From Mesorhizobium sp. Root102 (GTDB lineage: Bacteria > Pseudomonadota > Alphaproteobacteria > Rhizobiales > Rhizobiaceae), in assembly GCF_001425625.1 (NCBI RefSeq), contig NZ_LMCP01000001.1:125430-189429 (forward strand): a stretch of DNA of 64,000 bases. The letters run 5' to 3'. The notes below the pieces were generated by a model, which was given only the letters and a program-made list of their open reading frames with translations, was not told the DNA's origin and did no database searches. Shown here piece by piece: positions 8,174 through 15,747 of this stretch. Made by a program: the position numbers and the translations under genes. Position 1 is the first letter of the stretch. The number at the start of each line of letters is the position of its first letter.

Positions 8174-9414
8174 CTTTGGTGCCCGAAATCGATGGCGAGC
8201 GACTGCTCGGACGGCTCGATGCTTTCGCCCGGATCGGCGCGACACCGGCAGGCGGCGTCAACCGGCAGGCGTTCAGCGTCGAGGATCGCAACGCCCGGCG
8301 CCTGCTGGCGAAGCTGGCGATGGAGCGCGGCTTCGCGGTGTTTCAGGACGGCATCGCGAACCTCTTCGTCCGCCGCGAGGGCACGGATGCCACGCTGCCG
8401 CCGCTGCTGATCGGCAGCCACCTCGACAGCCAGCCGACCGGCGGGCGCTTCGACGGCGCGCTCGGCACGCTTGCCGCTTTCGAGGTGCTAGAAGCGCTGG
8501 AGGACGCGAAGACTGAAACCGGAATGCCGATCGAGGTCGTCGCCTGGGCCAATGAAGAAGGCAGTCGCTTCGCGCCGGGCGTGATGGGTTCCATGGCCTT
8601 CACCGGTGCGGATCCCGCCGCATGGAAATCAATTGTCGGCGCCGACGGCGCGTCCCTCGCAACGGAGATCGAGGCGACGATCGCCGCCTTGCCGGAGGCA
8701 GCCCTTCGTCCGATCGGCAAGCCGATATCAGGCTATATCGAGCTGCATATCGAACAGGGACCGTCGCTGGAAAAGGAGCGGTTGCCGATCGGTGTCGTCA
8801 CCGCCGTGCAGGGCACGCGCTGGCTGGAAGTCTCCATTGAGGGCACTGCCGGTCACGCCGGTACCACCGGCCTTGCCTACCGCAGGGATCCGATGGTCGC
8901 CGCCGTTGCTGCAATGCACAGGCTGCAGACGACGATCATGCCGCCCGACAGCAGCGCGCGGCTGACTGTGGGCCGGATCGCCGCCAAGCCGGGATCGATC
9001 AACGCCATACCGCAATCCGTGGCCTTCACCGTCGACATCAGGCATCCGCGGGTAGAGCGGCTCGATGCCATCGATGCCGAGCTGCGCCAGGTCTGCGCGG
9101 CGGAGGCAGAGGCCCAGCATTGCGCGGCAACGATCAAACGATCGTTCGACATGCCCGGGGCGGCATTCTCTCCCGATATGGTCAAAATCGTCGAGGCGGC
9201 TGTCAGTTCCCTGCGGCTCCCGCACAAGCAGATGATATCGGGCGCATTCCATGACGCGCTGTTCCTCGCCCGAGTGGCGCCTGCCGCGATGATCTTCGTG
9301 CCGTGCCGCGACGGACTTAGCCACAACGAGGCGGAATATGTGGAACCTGCCTACGCAGTCACCGGCGCACGGGTTCTGCTGCATGCGACCATAGCGGCAG
9401 CCTCGCCGCGATGA
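8170..9414 (+). CDS. M20-family Zn-dependent amidase (hydantoinase/carbamoylase, allantoate-amidohydrolase type)
   Basis: 414 aa from GTG 8170 (GTGA overlap with the previous stop), the usual length of the family. Metal ligands visible: GSHLDSQPTGGRFDGALG (His, Asp), ANEEGSRF (Glu pair), ELHIEQGP (His) and a late DGLSHNEAEY (His). The dimerisation lid with HAGTTGLAYRRDP is also present. Homologues cleave N-carbamoyl amino acids, allantoate or ureidoglycine. It ends the operon and points to a ureido or carbamoyl group in the substrate. Confidence 0.85.
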   Translation: MTLVPEIDGERLLGRLDAFARIGATPAGGVNRQAFSVEDRNARRLLAKLAMERGFAVFQDGIANLFVRREGTDATLPPLLIGSHLDSQPTGGRFDGALGTLAAFEVLEALEDAKTETGMPIEVVAWANEEGSRFAPGVMGSMAFTGADPAAWKSIVGADGASLATEIEATIAALPEAALRPIGKPISGYIELHIEQGPSLEKERLPIGVVTAVQGTRWLEVSIEGTAGHAGTTGLAYRRDPMVAAVAAMHRLQTTIMPPDSSARLTVGRIAAKPGSINAIPQSVAFTVDIRHPRVERLDAIDAELRQVCAAEAEAQHCAATIKRSFDMPGAAFSPDMVKIVEAAVSSLRLPHKQMISGAFHDALFLARVAPAAMIFVPCRDGLSHNEAEYVEPAYAVTGARVLLHATIAAASPR

Positions 9415-9423
9415 CCATTTAAG

Positions 9424-9510
9424 AACATTGTCTCTGACAGGCTGATCGCGCCGACCTCGAGCCGGCCAGCTTAACGAGCGCGGTTTCGAGGTGGCGCCGG
9501 TCGCCATTCA
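9424..9510 (+). pseudogene. Decayed C-terminal fragment of an amidinohydrolase-like gene
   Basis: In frame from 9424 the translation reads NIVSDRLIAPTSS, matching the NFMSLGKDRVIAPTSS region of the gene at the left edge. A loss of about 11 bp and a TAA stop follow, and homology resumes in another frame as RGFEVAPVA (compare RGFEVAAVD). The alignment was made by eye at DNA level (CGCGGTTTCGA is shared exactly). It lies directly behind the catabolic operon, so the operon is bracketed by a full gene and a remnant of the same family. The rest of the 9415-9665 gap shows nothing else. Confidence 0.5.
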
Positions 9511-9665
9511 TGCCTGCCCCCTGCCCTTTGCACCAACAAACCGTGCAGCTGTGTCCTCCCTGCCCTTGTGAGTGTCCGCAAAATGGATGAATAGTCGGGA
9601 CGGTGTCCGCCCTGAAATTGCCGGCTTGCGGTTTTCAGATCGCGCCATAATCGCCGGATTTCCGA

Positions 9666-11819
9666 ATGGCCAGTCCTGAACCGCGCAAGAGAAGAGGTCC
9701 GATCGCCACAAGGCTGCTGGCGCTCGACGCGTGGATCGATTCCTCGCTCTACGAGATCGGTTTCAAGGCGCGCCAGTTCTGGGAAGGCGCGACGATCTTC
9801 TCGCGGCGCTTCCGCGTCAACGGCTGGCGCCGTGGCATCATCGAACTGTTGAGCGAAGGTTTTACGCTCGGCGCCGGCGGCATCGTGGTGATGCTGGCGC
9901 TGGCCATCCCGGCTTTCCAGGATACAACCGGGGACTGGCGCGCCCAGGGCGACTTCGCCGTCACCTTCCTTGACCGCTATGGTAACGAGATCGGCCAGCG
10001 CGGCATCATCCAGCGCGATTCCGTGCCGGTCGACGAGATGCCCGATCACGTCATCAAGGCGGTGCTCGCCACCGAGGATCGCCGCTTCTTCGATCACTAC
10101 GGCATCGATGTACTGGGCCTTTCGCGCGCCATCTTCGAGAATATGCGGGCAAACTCCGTCGTCCAGGGTGGCTCGAGCATCACCCAGCAGCTGGCCAAGA
10201 ACCTGTTCCTCACCAATGAGCGCACGCTGGAGCGCAAGATCAAGGAAGCCTTCCTGTCGCTGTGGCTCGAGGCCAATCTGTCGAAGAAGGAAATCCTGCA
10301 GCTCTATCTCGATCGCGCCTATATGGGCGGCGGTACGTTCGGCATCGAGGCGGCCGCCGACTTCTATTTCGGCAAGAGCGTCAAGGACCTGAACCTCGCC
10401 GAGGCGGCGATGCTGGCCGGGCTGTTCAAGGCACCGACCAAATATGCTCCCCACATCAACCTGCCGGCGGCGCGTGCGCGTGCCAATGTGGTGCTGTCCA
10501 ATCTTGTCGACGCCGGTTTCATGACCGAGGGCCAAGTCCTGCAGGCAAGGTTGCATCCAGCCGATGTCGTCGATCGCGGTGAACAGAAAAGCCCGGACTA
10601 TTACCTCGACTGGGCGTTCGACGAGGTCAAGAAGATCGCCAAGCCGGGCCAGCACTCGCTTGTTGCCCACACCACCTTCGACGCCAACATCCAGAAGGCA
10701 GCGGAAGAATCGGTGGAGTTCCACCTGCGCCAGTTCGGCAAGGAATATAATGTCACCGAAGGCGCGGTCGTCGTCATCGAGACCAACGGCGCCGTGCGCG
10801 CCATCGTCGGTGGCCGCGACTATGGCGCCAGCCAGTTCAACCGTGCCACCAAGGCGCTGCGCCAGACCGGCTCGTCATTCAAACCCTATGTCTACGCAAC
10901 GGCGATGGAACACGGCTTCACCCCCAACTCCATCATTTCCGGCGGCCCGATCAGCTGGGGCAACTGGTCGCCGCACAATTACAGCGGTGGATCGGCGGGC
11001 AACGTCACGCTGATCATGGCAATGGCCAAATCGATCAACACCGTGCCGGTGCGGCTGGCCAAGGACTATCTCGGTATTCCGCCGATCAAGGCCATGGCCG
11101 AGGCGATGGGCGTGGAATCGCCGCTCGAAGCGCACAAGACCATGGTGCTCGGCACCTCGGGCATGACGGTGATGGACCAAGCGACGGGCTACAGCGTGTT
11201 CGCCGACAACGGCTTCGTCGGCTCCCGGCACGGCATCACCCAACTGGTGACCCGCACCGGCGAGGTGGTTTATGATTTCGCCAAGGACGCGCCGCCGCCA
11301 CACCGGGTGCTGTCGGAGCAGGCGCTCAAATCGATGAACACCATGCTGGCCGCGGTGCCGGTGATGGGCACGGCGCGGCGGGCTCAACTTCCCAACATCG
11401 TCGTCGCCGGCAAGACCGGCACGACGCAATCCTACCGCGACGCCTGGTTTGTCGGCTTCACCGGGAACTACACGGCGGCGGTGTGGATGGGCAACGACGA
11501 CTTCACGCCGACCAAGAACATGACGGGCGGCTCGCTACCGGCGATGGTGTGGCAGCGACTGATGGTCTACGCGCACCAGAACATCGACCTCAAGCCGATT
11601 CCGGGTATCGACAAGCCCTTCGTCGACGAGGAGATCGCGGCCAAGGCCGAGGAAGCGCAGAAGAAGAGCGACGCGCAGGCGGCGGCCGATGCAGCCGCCG
11701 AACGGCCGCCGGTGCTGTCCAGCCGGACCACGCAGACGCTGCGGGACATGACAAGGCTGTTCCAGTCGGCGCCCGCCCTCAGTACGCCTCAACCGCCGGA
11801 GACGCTGTCGGCGCTGTGA
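9666..11819 (+). CDS. Class A penicillin-binding protein (transglycosylase/transpeptidase)
   Basis: 717 aa. A cytoplasmic basic N terminus and one membrane anchor (about residues 65-85) lead into a GT51 transglycosylase domain with the catalytic Glu in LATEDRRFFDHYGID. The penicillin-binding transpeptidase domain has SxxK (GSSFKPYVY), SxN (KSINTV) and KTG (AGKTGTTQSY) motifs. It polymerises and crosslinks peptidoglycan at the outer face of the inner membrane. The Ala/Lys-rich tail (KAEEAQKKSDAQAAADAAAE) is low complexity. The DUF1214 gene follows in the same direction. Confidence 0.9.
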   Translation: MASPEPRKRRGPIATRLLALDAWIDSSLYEIGFKARQFWEGATIFSRRFRVNGWRRGIIELLSEGFTLGAGGIVVMLALAIPAFQDTTGDWRAQGDFAVTFLDRYGNEIGQRGIIQRDSVPVDEMPDHVIKAVLATEDRRFFDHYGIDVLGLSRAIFENMRANSVVQGGSSITQQLAKNLFLTNERTLERKIKEAFLSLWLEANLSKKEILQLYLDRAYMGGGTFGIEAAADFYFGKSVKDLNLAEAAMLAGLFKAPTKYAPHINLPAARARANVVLSNLVDAGFMTEGQVLQARLHPADVVDRGEQKSPDYYLDWAFDEVKKIAKPGQHSLVAHTTFDANIQKAAEESVEFHLRQFGKEYNVTEGAVVVIETNGAVRAIVGGRDYGASQFNRATKALRQTGSSFKPYVYATAMEHGFTPNSIISGGPISWGNWSPHNYSGGSAGNVTLIMAMAKSINTVPVRLAKDYLGIPPIKAMAEAMGVESPLEAHKTMVLGTSGMTVMDQATGYSVFADNGFVGSRHGITQLVTRTGEVVYDFAKDAPPPHRVLSEQALKSMNTMLAAVPVMGTARRAQLPNIVVAGKTGTTQSYRDAWFVGFTGNYTAAVWMGNDDFTPTKNMTGGSLPAMVWQRLMVYAHQNIDLKPIPGIDKPFVDEEIAAKAEEAQKKSDAQAAADAAAERPPVLSSRTTQTLRDMTRLFQSAPALSTPQPPETLSAL

Positions 11820-11939
11820 TTTTCTGATTGGGTGAGTCTTTCCGACTGGTCTGGGCGGGCAAATCCATCGGCCCGCTTGCCACAAGGCCCTGCGCCGCGA
11901 TATCCCCGAGCGGCAACTCTTCGGTGTCCCCGGCCCTTC

Positions 11940-12524
11940 ATGCTCAAAAATGCCTTCCTGACGCTGCTTTCGCTTGCCATAGCCATCGTCGGCGGTGGCG
12001 GCAGCGTCTGGTATGCGCTGAAATTCCAGGGTGGTGTCGGCGCGATCCGGATCGGCCAATGGACAGCCTTTCCCGATATCGGCACGCCGTCCGCCGATCC
12101 CTATTCCAAGGCCCGCGTGGCACGCGAGGGCGTGCTTGCGCTCGGCCGCGCCGAAGGCCTGTCCTTTGTCGCCGAGCGCGACACGGGCGGCGCCGAGCTC
12201 AAGCGCGAATGCACCTACACCATCGAGGGTGGATTTCCGACGGCGCGGTTCTGGACGCTCTATGCCGCCGACCAGTCGCTCGGCGTGGTCGAAACCGGCA
12301 AACCCCGGCTGGCGGCACTGCAATCCTATGGTGTTGTACGACAACCCGATAACTCGGTCGTCATTTCCGCCGGCCATCACCCGATGCCGGGCAACTGGCT
12401 GCTGACGGACGGCTTCGGCAGGATGTATTTCGTGCTGACCTTCTACGACACGCCGATCGCCAGCAGCACCGGCCTGTCCGACGTCTCGCTGCCGCGGATC
12501 GTAAAGGTCGGCTGCGATGCGTAG
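11940..12524 (+). CDS. DUF1214 domain-containing membrane-anchored protein
   Basis: 194 aa from ATG 11940; the N-terminal segment MLKNAFLTLLSLAIAIVGGG is a signal anchor, which fixes the start against a longer ORF beginning at 11832. The remainder is the compact DUF1214 beta-rich domain (GGFPTARFWTLYAAD and PMPGNWLLTDGFGRMYFVLTFYD blocks). Function is unknown; DUF1214 and DUF1254 proteins usually occur together, as here, and may form one envelope complex. The stop overlaps the start of the DUF1254 gene by 8 bp. Confidence 0.82.
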   Translation: MLKNAFLTLLSLAIAIVGGGGSVWYALKFQGGVGAIRIGQWTAFPDIGTPSADPYSKARVAREGVLALGRAEGLSFVAERDTGGAELKRECTYTIEGGFPTARFWTLYAADQSLGVVETGKPRLAALQSYGVVRQPDNSVVISAGHHPMPGNWLLTDGFGRMYFVLTFYDTPIASSTGLSDVSLPRIVKVGCDA

Positions 12525-13086
12525 TTTCTATGCGGCGATGCGCAGGCTTCTGCATGCCGTCCTGCTCGGCCTGCTCGGCGCCGGCATCGTGCACATCGCC
12601 GTGCTGCTTCTGGTGCCTGAATTTTCCGAACGCGATGCCTGGTCGCGGCTGTCCATGGCGTCGGATCTCTACAGGATGACGCGGCTCGATGCCGAGGCCG
12701 GTGGCGCGCCCGTGGTGAAATCCGTCGACCCGCTGTTTTACGCGACAGCGTGCCGGTTCGACCTGGGCGAAGGCATGGTCCGCATCAAGGCGCCAGGACA
12801 TGTCCCGTTCTGGTCAGTGTCGGTCTATGACCGCAGCGGCCACAACATCTATTCCTTCAACGACCACACCGCGACCGGCGGCGTGCTGGATGCCGTCGTG
12901 CTGACGCCGGCGCAGATGATCGACGTGCGCAAGGACCTTCCCGAGGACCTTCAGGGAGCGATCTTTGTCGAAGCACCGATCGAGGAAGGCATCTTCGTCA
13001 TCCGCGCCTTCGTGCCCGATGACAGCTGGAAGCCGATCGTATCACGCTTCTTCGAGCAGAGTTCCTGCGAGCTGCAGGACTTCTAG
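12517..13086 (+). CDS. DUF1254 domain-containing protein
   Basis: 189 aa with an N-terminal membrane segment (LLHAVLLGLLGAGIVHIAVLL) and a DUF1254 domain (VDPLFYATACRFDLGEGMV, PFWSVSVYDRSGHNIYSFND). It is the partner of the preceding DUF1214 gene, which it overlaps by 8 bp, so the two are translationally coupled. Exported or anchored at the periplasmic face; biochemical role unknown. Confidence 0.8.
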   Translation: MRSFYAAMRRLLHAVLLGLLGAGIVHIAVLLLVPEFSERDAWSRLSMASDLYRMTRLDAEAGGAPVVKSVDPLFYATACRFDLGEGMVRIKAPGHVPFWSVSVYDRSGHNIYSFNDHTATGGVLDAVVLTPAQMIDVRKDLPEDLQGAIFVEAPIEEGIFVIRAFVPDDSWKPIVSRFFEQSSCELQDF

Positions 13087-13271
13087 TGATGCGGGACCGG
13101 CTTCGTCCCTGGCGACCCCGGCTTGTCAGGATCGACCGGCCGCACTTCGCCGGCATGAGACCGCTCGTAGCGGATGCCGGGAAAGATGATCACCGCCGCC
13201 GGAATTTCGGCGGCTTGCTTTGCTCGATTGTTTGGTGCCGTACGCGGCACGAAAGACAGTACCATGCCCAT
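13083..13271 (-). CDS. Small conserved-type protein with FPGIRYER motif
   Basis: 62 aa from the minus-strand ATG at 13271 (MGMVLSFVPRTAPNNRAKQA). The core AAVIIFPGIRYERSHAGEV resembles short rhizobial proteins I have seen annotated only as hypothetical (recollection, not searched). It converges with the DUF1254 gene, sharing 4 bp at the stop codons. Longer upstream starts exist (to 13328) but add no recognisable sequence. No domain or function assigned. Confidence 0.55.
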   Translation of the reverse strand: MGMVLSFVPRTAPNNRAKQAAEIPAAVIIFPGIRYERSHAGEVRPVDPDKPGSPGTKPVPHH

Positions 13272-13423
13272 GGTTCGCGCATTCCTCTCGGTTTCCCCGG
13301 AGCACAACGCAACGCCTCCAAATATCATTAAGGCCGGCAGAGGGTTAACGGAGCGCTAACGGATCGTCGCTAACTTGATCTTTGTTCTTGGCGCTCGCGA
13401 AACCGACACAGTCCCGGTCGAGC

Positions 13424-14497
13424 GTGCCCAAGCTTGTGTCGAGTACGGGCGTATCCTTCGTGTCATCTTCGGACTTCAGGCAAATCGCGGTACGAAAAGA
13501 CTCGGGAAAGGCCGAAAGGCTGTTCCGCGCCGCAGTGTCGGCGTTCTGCTCGCTCACCCGCCCTTCACGCCGTGAGATCGGCCAACTCGAAGACCTGACG
13601 CTGCCGCTGTTCGACAATGTGTCCGTCGAATCCCGCCGTTACGTGGCGGCCGCCCTTTCCGAATGCGAATATGCCCCTGCGGCACTGGTGCGCCGTCTCT
13701 GCGAGGAACCGGTCGACATTGCCGCGCCGTTGCTCATCCGCTCACGCGCCGTCAACGACATCGATCTCATCGCGCTTATCGGGCGACATGGCCTGCCGCA
13801 TGCCCGCGCCATTGGGCGCCGCAAGGGCCTGAACCCGACCATCGCCGATCTGATCCGGGCGCTGGAAAGGCCAACTCTGGTGCGCGTGCGGGAGCCGGAG
13901 GCGAAAGCCATCGCAGCAGACGAGATGGTGTCGGTGAGCACGGAAACGGCCTCCGACGAGCCCGCCCGAGAACAGGCGCTCGGCATCGCAGCCGAGAATG
14001 CACGGCGCAGGCTGCGCTCGATGATGCGCACGGGCGACGAGACGGCAGCGACGAACGCCGATCTATTCACAGGCGCCGACACCTATGTGAAATTGCGCGA
14101 GACAGCGCTGACGGGAAACGCCGCGTTCTTCCAGACCGCGCTCGCCGATGCGCTCGATATCGATTTCTCGATCGCGCGATCGCTCACCGCCAACCATAAC
14201 TACGCATCGCTGCTTGCGGCATTGCGCTCGCTGGACCTCAGCGAAGACAAGGCCTTCCTGATCGCCGTTGCCGTCTACCCCAGCCAATTCCCACATCCTC
14301 AAGCTATCCGCACCTTCCTCGACCGCTACCGCCAGCTGCATCGCGAGGCGGCCCAGGACAAGGTGCGGCACTGGAAAGCCGAAACCCTCTCGAGGGTGGT
14401 TCGCGACGCCGCACCGGCAAACAGCGATACCCGCATGGCATCGAACAGCGACGATGCGGCTGAGACCTCCGGCCTCAGGGCGTCTTCACGGAAATAA
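13424..14497 (+). CDS. DUF2336 domain-containing protein
   Basis: 357 aa from GTG 13424; TTG 13382 would add 14 residues and neither has a strong ribosome-binding site, so the start is uncertain. The helical DUF2336 repeat region covers most of the protein (SRREIGQLEDLTLPLFDNVS, AAPLLIRSRAVNDIDLIALI, GRHGLPHARAIGRRKGLN). It is probably cytoplasmic; function unknown in alphaproteobacteria. It converges with and overlaps the DUF1491 gene by 23 bp. Confidence 0.78.
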   Translation: MPKLVSSTGVSFVSSSDFRQIAVRKDSGKAERLFRAAVSAFCSLTRPSRREIGQLEDLTLPLFDNVSVESRRYVAAALSECEYAPAALVRRLCEEPVDIAAPLLIRSRAVNDIDLIALIGRHGLPHARAIGRRKGLNPTIADLIRALERPTLVRVREPEAKAIAADEMVSVSTETASDEPAREQALGIAAENARRRLRSMMRTGDETAATNADLFTGADTYVKLRETALTGNAAFFQTALADALDIDFSIARSLTANHNYASLLAALRSLDLSEDKAFLIAVAVYPSQFPHPQAIRTFLDRYRQLHREAAQDKVRHWKAETLSRVVRDAAPANSDTRMASNSDDAAETSGLRASSRK

Positions 14498-14822
14498 GTT
14501 CCTCGACAGGCACGGTGCCGGCCTCGATCTCGACCACCCAGATGTCGGGATCGAACTTCTTTTCCCGTTCCAGCCTGGCATCGAGCACTGCGGCATCGTC
14601 GCCGGCTCCGAGCAGACTGAAAAACCGGTCGTCGGGCTTGGCCGAATCGTAGCTTGTCTGCGGTGCCGGCCCGAACAGGGCAACCTCGCCCAGCCTGCCC
14701 CGCGCCAGGACGAAGACAGCGCCGGCTTCGGTCGCGCCACGCTTGACCACGGCGGCAAATCCGCCGGCGCCGAAAACCCGGCGCAACAGGGCCGAGACCC
14801 ACAGATCCGATGTGACGCGCAT
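14475..14822 (-). CDS. DUF1491 family protein
   Basis: 115 aa. MRVTSDLWVSALLRRVFGAG at the start and FDPDIWVVEIEAG at the end are characteristic of this small alphaproteobacterial family, and the length matches. Cytoplasmic, function unknown. Upstream on the same strand lie a 46-bp rhizobial palindrome and a peptidoglycan-binding protein gene, so co-transcription with these is possible. Confidence 0.82.
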   Translation of the reverse strand: MRVTSDLWVSALLRRVFGAGGFAAVVKRGATEAGAVFVLARGRLGEVALFGPAPQTSYDSAKPDDRFFSLLGAGDDAAVLDARLEREKKFDPDIWVVEIEAGTVPVEELISVKTP

Positions 14823-14838
14823 GAGAGAACTCCGCTAA

Positions 14839-14884
14839 TGCATGTCGCCCAAAAGTGGCCCCGGTTTTGGGACAACGACATGCA
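14839..14884. repeat. Rhizobial intergenic palindromic element
   Basis: A near-perfect dyad: TGCATGTCG (14839-14847) pairs with CGACATGCA (14876-14884), and an inner CCCAAAA pairs with TTTTGGG. Total length 46 bp. It looks like one of the short dispersed palindromes common between rhizobial genes. It falls in the gap between the DUF1491 gene and the peptidoglycan-binding gene, where its hairpin would be transcribed. Confidence 0.7.
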
Positions 14885-14949
14885 TGAAAACAAGGCAAGC
14901 GGGTTCTGTATCGATATTTGCGCCGCTCGGCGAGCCGTCGTTTCGGCCG

Positions 14950-15747
14950 TCAGTTGGTCAGGCCGATCTCGCGCATCTTGACGTAGACGATCTCATCGGG
15001 GTCGCCCGTCTGCGGCAGCCCGAACAGCGACTGGAATTCCTTGATCGCCGCCTTGGTGCGCGCGCCGACGACGCCGTCCAGTTGCATGTCGTCATTGCCG
15101 AACGCCTTGAGCCCGGCCTGGATCTTGACGATGCGGGCATCGGGCGCTTGCGTCGCGGCGTTCGACTCGGCGGCATTCGCCTGCCCCGAATTTGTTTGCA
15201 AAGACACCGGAACGGCGGCCGGCATATCCGGGCGCGGCTGCGGCCTGGGTACGACGGAAGCGGTTTTCGGCGTCGCGCCCAATTGATCCAACAGAAGCGC
15301 ATCGATCTCGCCGGATGCGTTGAGCCCGACCTTCTGCTGATAGGCCTGGATGGCCTTGCGCGTGTTGGGCCCGGAAATGCCGTCGACCGTTCCGGAATAG
15401 AAATCGAGATCCTTCAGTATGCCTTGCACCTGCTCGACCACCGGGTCACCTTTGATCGGCGCCGGCGCGCCGGATGGCCGCACGATGTTGAATGTCGTCT
15501 CCGGTTCGTCGGATGCAGCGCGCGGAAAGCCCTCGATGCTGCGGGTCGCGAAAAACGCGCCGGCATGAGGGAACGGCTGATACCACAAGGCATTGGCGGA
15601 AACGTAGAACAACGTCACCAGGAATGCGGTCGAGCCACCCACCAGGACAGGATTGCGCGAGATCATGCCACCGACGGCGACGGCGCCGTCCTGAAAGGCA
15701 TTGCTGCGGCGCTTGACCGCCTTAGGCTGTTTTGCGGAGCGAGCCAT
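14950..15747 (-). CDS. Membrane-anchored protein with two peptidoglycan-binding domains
   Basis: 265 aa. A basic N terminus, one membrane segment (NPVLVGGSTAFLVTLFYVSA), then two PG_binding_1 repeats: VVEQVQGILKDLDFYSGTVD..GPNTRKAIQAYQ (about residues 100-150) and VKIQAGLKAFGNDDMQLDGVV..RTKAAIKEFQ (about 205-250), joined by a Pro-rich linker. It is likely to tether the inner membrane to peptidoglycan. The start overlaps the 3' end of the sensor kinase gene by 26 bp, so the two are co-expressed. Confidence 0.82.
   Translation of the reverse strand: MARSAKQPKAVKRRSNAFQDGAVAVGGMISRNPVLVGGSTAFLVTLFYVSANALWYQPFPHAGAFFATRSIEGFPRAASDEPETTFNIVRPSGAPAPIKGDPVVEQVQGILKDLDFYSGTVDGISGPNTRKAIQAYQQKVGLNASGEIDALLLDQLGATPKTASVVPRPQPRPDMPAAVPVSLQTNSGQANAAESNAATQAPDARIVKIQAGLKAFGNDDMQLDGVVGARTKAAIKEFQSLFGLPQTGDPDEIVYVKMREIGLTN

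Noticed and set aside
6917..8245. 442-codon antisense frame over the BtpA-like gene
   Set aside because: Shadow of a well-supported plus-strand gene; no recognisable domain.
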